Positions 61,201 through 64,000 of a DNA stretch of 64,000 nucleotides are shown here, piece after piece. Source of the DNA: Kitasatospora sp. MMS16-BH015. GTDB taxonomy: Bacteria; Actinomycetota; Actinomycetes; Streptomycetales; Streptomycetaceae. Position 1 is the stretch's first letter; every line of letters starts with the position of its first letter. The notes under the pieces were generated by a model. That model was not told the DNA's origin. It made no database searches and saw only the letters and a list, made by a program, of their open reading frames with translations. Location: the NCBI RefSeq assembly GCF_002943525.1, contig NZ_CP025394.1, positions 2,356,001 through 2,420,000 of the forward strand. The letters are read 5' to 3'. Both the position numbers and the translations under genes were made by a program.

Positions 61201-61329
61201 GGTGGCCAGCCCGTGCAGGCCGGGCCCGTCCAGCAGCCGCAGCGCCGTCTCCGGGTCGGTGAAGCCGCGGCGCACCAGCCGCACCCCCAGGCTGCTGGTC
61301 CGGCTGCCGCCCCGACCGTCCACTGGCAT
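58273..61329 (-). CDS. glnE: Bifunctional glutamine-synthetase adenylyltransferase/deadenylase
   Basis: 1,018 residues, ATG with GGAGG. Two nucleotidyltransferase halves are visible: VIGMGKCGGRELNYVSDVDV (about 212-231) and VIAMGRFGGHELGYGSDADV (about 745-764), each with the G-S/D-D-x-D catalytic pattern and helical linkers. PEGRNGPLVRTLASHLAYYQ and PEGRQGPLVRTLASYQAYYR repeat in both halves. The protein attaches AMP to or removes it from glutamine synthetase in response to nitrogen status. Length and domain order fit the actinobacterial family, but no glnA gene is adjacent in the window. Confidence 0.97.
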   Translation of the reverse strand: MPVDGRGGSRTSSLGVRLVRRGFTDPETALRLLDGPGLHGLATDPVLLDALGTTADPDLALLGLARLLEALPEPERQTLRDTLTGSKPLRDRLLGVLGASAALGDHLARRPADWHALVTFGVHDLHPGPQDFTRQLAELVRQAAPGDRADALRLAYRRSLLAIAARDLSGTTDLPQAAAELADLAGATLQTALDLAAEEDPEAAAACRLAVIGMGKCGGRELNYVSDVDVIFVAEAREGVAEDAALKAATRLAARMMRLCSDTTGEGTIWPVDANLRPEGRNGPLVRTLASHLAYYQRWAKTWEFQALLKARPVAGDAELGAAYAEAVSPLVWQAAERENFVTDVQQMRRRVVDAIPATELDRQLKLGPGGLRDVEFAVQLLQLVHGRTDESLRSPNTLEALEALSAGGYVGRADAASLESAYRFLRALEHRIQLHRLRRTHLMPREEADLRRLSRSLAAEINDTGLTAAGGRTDPVLALQREWKRHAVEVRRLHEKLFYRPLLDAVAELPLPDTRLLPDTRLSPQAAKARLEALGYADPAGALRHLTALASGVSRKAAIQRTLLPVLLGWFADSADPDAGLLGFRQVSDALGRTPWYLRLLRDESAAAEQLARVLSAGRLAPDLLLRAPEAVAMLGDPAGLRPRGRAALEQEIRAAVGRAATAEAGVAAARAVRRRELFRTSAADVLGRLAEEPGEALDVAGEALTALNAATLQGALTACIADWERTNGAFPTRLAVIAMGRFGGHELGYGSDADVLFVHDPVLGALEADAARAAQAVCHQLRTLLAAPSPEPPLLVDADLRPEGRQGPLVRTLASYQAYYRRWSHVWESQALLRAEPVAGDAELGESFRRLIDPLRYPGTGVPEKDLLEIRRIKARIESERLPRGADPTTHTKIGRGGLADVEWTVQLLQLRHGHEVPGLRTTRTRPALAAATAAGLVDPEDAAVLDAAWELASRVRSAVMLVRGRPGDSFPADPRELAGVARYLGYAPGHSGELVDDYRRTTRRARAVVEHLFYG

Positions 61330-61469
61330 CGCCCCTCCAGACGTGTGTTCCCGTCAGCAGCGTACGTTCCCCGGCCCCGTCGGCGACCGACGCCGCGTCA
61401 CCTTCGGCGCGCCCGGCCGTTAGGCCCGTGGACCATCCGGAGGACGCGGGCCCGCTAGGCAGCCGTCGG

Positions 61470-61561
61470 CCTCCGTCGGGAGGACGCGCACTCGCTCGCC
61501 TCCGCCGGGAGGACTCGTGCCTCCGTCGGGAGGACTCGTGCCTCCGTCAGGAGGACTCATG
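61470..61561. repeat. 21-bp tandem units multiplying an RBS and start codon
   Basis: CCTCCGTCGGGAGGACTCGTG-like units begin at 61499, 61520 and 61541, with a diverged copy at 61470. Each of the three intact units carries GGAGG, four bases, and GTG, GTG or ATG, all in one frame (7 codons apart). Confidence 0.92.
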
Positions 61562-62671
61562 CCCACTCGCCTCCCCTCCCTCACCGGGCTGCGCTGCTGG
61601 GCCGCGCTGCTGGTGGTGCTCTACCACCTCTCCCGCCAGGTCGGCCCGGTGCCCTGGCTGACCCCGGTGGTCTGGTACGGGCGCAGCGGCGTGACCTTCT
61701 TCTTCGTGCTCTCCGGCTTCGTGCTGGCCTGGACGTACCACGGCACGGCCGCCCCGGCCCGGGTCTTCTACCGCCGCCGGCTAGCCCGGATCTGGCCCCT
61801 GCACGCGCTCACCACCGGGATCTCGCTCGCGGTGTACGGGGCGATGGGGGCCGTGGTGCCGGTGACCGCCGGGCTCTGGTCGCTGCTGCTGGTGCACCCC
61901 TGGGCCCGGGAGTACACCATGGGCGGCAACCCGGCGGGGTGGTCGCTCGGCGACGAGGGCTGGTTCTACCTGCTGCTGCCGGCGCTGCTGCCGATGGTCC
62001 GGCGGCCGGTGCGGGTCGCGCTGCTCTGCTGCCTGCTCGGGCCGGTGCTCTGGCTGGCCGGCTCGGAGGTGGCCGATCCGGGGCTGCGCAGCTGGCTGCT
62101 GGACTACCAGCCGCTGCTGCGCACCCCGCAGTTCCTACTCGGGGTGGCCCTCGGGGTGGGGCTGCGCCGGGGCCTGCTCCCCCGGCTGCCGCTGCTCCCG
62201 GCCGGGCTGGCGGTGGCCGGCTTCCACCTGGCGCTGGTGCCCTGGCACACGGCGGTGCCCGACGCGCTCTGGTACGGCCCGTACTCGGCCGCCCAGCTGC
62301 TGGCCGCCCCGCTGTTCGGCTGGCTGGTGCTGGCCGCCGCCCAGGCCGACCTGCGCGGGCCGACCCGGCTCGGCGCCCGCCCGTGGGTGCGGCTGGGCGA
62401 CTGGTCCTTCGCCTGGTACCTGACCCACGAGGTCGTGATCCGCTGCTGGCTGGCCCTGCTCGGCCGCCCGTGGCCGGCCGCACTGAGCTGGGCGGCGCTG
62501 CTCCCGCTCACCCTGGCGGTGGCCGCGGCGCTCTACCGCTGGGTGGAGCGGCCCTGCGAGCGGCTGCTGCGCGACGCGCCGCTGCCGCACCACCCGGGTC
62601 GGGCGGTGCGGCAGCGGCGGGCTGCGGTGGGCGGCGGTCAGTCGTCCATCGAGTCGTCCAGGTTGACGTAG
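61559..62671 (+). CDS. Acyltransferase-3 family membrane protein (OafA/YrhL type)
   Basis: 370 residues if started at the ATG 61559; GTGs at 61538 and 61517 add 7 or 14 residues. About ten helices, with the family's RSGVTFFFVLSGFVLAWTYH (the typical SGF segment), YRRRLARIWPLHALT (arginine-rich cytoplasmic loop) and WSFAWYLTHEVVIRCWLALL near the end. It would transfer acetyl or longer acyl groups to a surface carbohydrate or metabolite. The C-terminus is long and basic. It overlaps the convergent secreted-protein gene by 34 bp (62638-62671). Confidence 0.88.
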   Translation: MPTRLPSLTGLRCWAALLVVLYHLSRQVGPVPWLTPVVWYGRSGVTFFFVLSGFVLAWTYHGTAAPARVFYRRRLARIWPLHALTTGISLAVYGAMGAVVPVTAGLWSLLLVHPWAREYTMGGNPAGWSLGDEGWFYLLLPALLPMVRRPVRVALLCCLLGPVLWLAGSEVADPGLRSWLLDYQPLLRTPQFLLGVALGVGLRRGLLPRLPLLPAGLAVAGFHLALVPWHTAVPDALWYGPYSAAQLLAAPLFGWLVLAAAQADLRGPTRLGARPWVRLGDWSFAWYLTHEVVIRCWLALLGRPWPAALSWAALLPLTLAVAAALYRWVERPCERLLRDAPLPHHPGRAVRQRRAAVGGGQSSIESSRLT

Positions 62672-63855
62672 GCGTAGAAGACGCCGAGGTCGTAGCCGTC
62701 ACCCTGGGTGTCGAACATGACCTTGATGTCGGTGTCCCCGGAGCGCAGGAACGGCGAGATGTCCCAGCGGTTGGAGTCGTAACCGAAGTTGTTCCGGTTG
62801 TAGGGGTTGCGGGCGAACTGGTCGGACGGGGTCAGCTCCTCGATGGTGGAGTTGAACGCGTCGTTCGCCACGTGGTTGACGTCCGTGAACGGCGTCAGCG
62901 GGCCGTTGGTGCTCTTGATCGACAGCGTGTCGCCGTACCACCGCAGGTCACCGTCGTAGACCACGAAACCGAGCTTGCCCTGGACCTGGGCCTGGTCCTT
63001 CGGGGTCTCGAGGTCCGTCAGGTCGAACTCGTGCGGCTTGCTGTACGGCAGCTCGACCTGGAAGCCGTCCCACAGGTGGATGTGGCGGAAGGGCTTGCAG
63101 TCGTTCTGGTAGGCGATCACGATCGACCAGCCGCCCCAGCTGTGCGGCTTCACCACCGAGTCCATGTTGGCCACGGTGTAGGTGCCGTTGCCGCTCTGCT
63201 TGACCAGGTCGGTGATGTCGGCCGAGGCCTGGTAGCTGCTCTCGTCGTCGGTGGTGATGTAGCCGATCGAGGGCTGGTCGTTGGCGATGTTGCGGTACTG
63301 CTTCTCGCCCGGCAGCTTGAGGTAGACCTCGTCGATCTGGGTCTCCGGCAGCACGGTGTCGCCGATGCCGCGGGTACCGCCCCAGTACAGCCGGGCGTAC
63401 TTGACGTTGGAGCCGTCGATCAGCCCGAGGTCGGCGGAGCTGGCCGAGTAGATCTCGTCACCGAACGGGCCGATGCTGCCCGGGTCGATGTTGACGTACT
63501 TCATCGGGTAGTCGTTGTTGCGCAGGATCGTGCTGCCGGCACCCGTCCGGGCGTCCTCGCACTTCGGCAGCTTCGGGTCGAGCGGGGCCTTGGTCTCGTC
63601 ACAGGTCATCAGGCTGTTGCTGATCCTGGTGATCGAGCCGTGCATGTTCTCTTCGAACCGGGTGGTGAACGGGATCGGGTTGCTGGCGATGGTCGTCGCC
63701 CGGGTCTTGATCGGGCCGTACGGCCCCGGCCCGCGGGCATCGGCGGCCGGACCGGCCAGCAGTTGGGCGGCGGCGACGGCCAGGGCCGCGCCGGCGATGC
63801 CGAGCCGACGGGCGAAGCGTCGGGCGTCGGCGCCGCGACTAGCGGTGGAGAGCAT
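62638..63855 (-). CDS. Secreted protein of unknown function (DUF3344-like)
   Basis: 405 residues, ATG at 63855 with GAGAGGTG. A signal peptide (LGIAGAALAVAAAQLLAGPA) and a beta-rich mature part: KYARLYWGGTRGIGDTVLPE, SSYQASADITDLVKQSGNGT, HSWGGWSIVIAYQNDCKPFR and RHIHLWDGFQVELPYSKPHE. The ARLYWGGT and GGWSIVIAY pattern recalls the N-terminal DUF3344-type domain of larger actinobacterial surface proteins, but no repeat stalk follows, so it is short for that type. Four cysteines could form disulphides. Its 3' end overlaps the acyltransferase gene. Confidence 0.75.
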   Translation of the reverse strand: MLSTASRGADARRFARRLGIAGAALAVAAAQLLAGPAADARGPGPYGPIKTRATTIASNPIPFTTRFEENMHGSITRISNSLMTCDETKAPLDPKLPKCEDARTGAGSTILRNNDYPMKYVNIDPGSIGPFGDEIYSASSADLGLIDGSNVKYARLYWGGTRGIGDTVLPETQIDEVYLKLPGEKQYRNIANDQPSIGYITTDDESSYQASADITDLVKQSGNGTYTVANMDSVVKPHSWGGWSIVIAYQNDCKPFRHIHLWDGFQVELPYSKPHEFDLTDLETPKDQAQVQGKLGFVVYDGDLRWYGDTLSIKSTNGPLTPFTDVNHVANDAFNSTIEELTPSDQFARNPYNRNNFGYDSNRWDISPFLRSGDTDIKVMFDTQGDGYDLGVFYAYVNLDDSMDD

Positions 63856-64000
63856 GTGCACCTCTCGGTTCGAAGGGATGCCCCCATCGGACCACAACGC
63901 TGCGCAACACTCCCGTCACGTTCCGCCAACCGTGCTGCACTGGTACACGAACAGTCCTACGGTATGCCGAAACGCCGGCTGGCTACTGACTGACCGTCCG

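Noticed and set aside
1-64000. CRISPR array
   Set aside because: The tandem repeats present have no regular 30-40 bp spacers and are too few.
1-64000. tRNA or rRNA gene
   Set aside because: No cloverleaf with a GTTCGANTC-like T arm and no rRNA segment was noticed; a tRNA scan would settle it.

Overview
The window is high-GC (visibly above 70% in most coding stretches) with actinobacterial codon use, GTG and TTG starts, leaderless promoters and a Streptomycetaceae gene stock: SpoIIE-type phosphatases, many TetR/GntR/LysR regulators, secreted amylase, pullulanase and M4 protease, and GlnE. It looks like a Streptomyces or Kitasatospora-type chromosome. No tRNA, rRNA, CRISPR array or prophage was seen.

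Left third (1 to about 25.6 kb) is accessory and partly decayed. It holds fragments of an NTF2-like gene and an arsenic-type flavoprotein, a wrecked IS630 transposase, an alpha/beta-hydrolase remnant and a heavily deleted acetoacetate-CoA ligase. Between them sit small regulated units: Dabb protein with a divergent TetR gene (1.1-2.6 kb); a LysR gene with an IMPase-like protein and an F420-reductase-like oxidoreductase (3.6-6.6 kb); a SpoIIE phosphatase with two small genes (7.3-9.4 kb); a five-gene minus-strand operon of ferric-reductase-like flavocytochrome, DoxX-like protein, FAD hydroxylase and two alpha/beta hydrolases with a divergent esterase, probably under the TetR at 9.9 kb because both promoters carry the same box (9.9-16.9 kb); and a TetR-controlled aromatic ring-cleavage cassette of extradiol dioxygenase, FAH-family protein and MhpA-like hydroxylase (17.1-22.3 kb), followed by a two-component system.

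The centre is dominated by one gene (25,873-30,570) for a 1,565-residue NRPS-like membrane enzyme of the poly-lysine-synthetase (Pls/PosA) plan: adenylation domain, carrier domain, then three rounds of membrane segments plus a hexapeptide-repeat domain. It appears to contain a second, degenerate adenylation C-subdomain. A possible arginine-rich leader ORF precedes it and a perfect 20-bp hairpin closes it.

The right half (31.7-64 kb) is denser and mostly intact. It has a DasR-like GntR regulator beside a secreted phosphoesterase whose promoter carries a dre-like palindrome, a sigma-like protein with a coiled-coil membrane partner, a SpoIIE phosphatase, a cytochrome P450, a lytic transglycosylase, a cluster of short leaderless-type genes, an extracellular depolymerisation set (alpha-amylase, M4 metalloprotease, amylase-pullulanase fusion), PAP2 phosphatase, GlnE, an acyltransferase and a secreted protein of unknown function.

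A recurring oddity is short tandem duplications placed on gene ends: over stop codons at 10.6, 32.6, 39.0 and 45.9 kb, inside a broken hydrolase at 30.95 kb, and multiplying a ribosome-binding site plus start codon at 61.5 kb.
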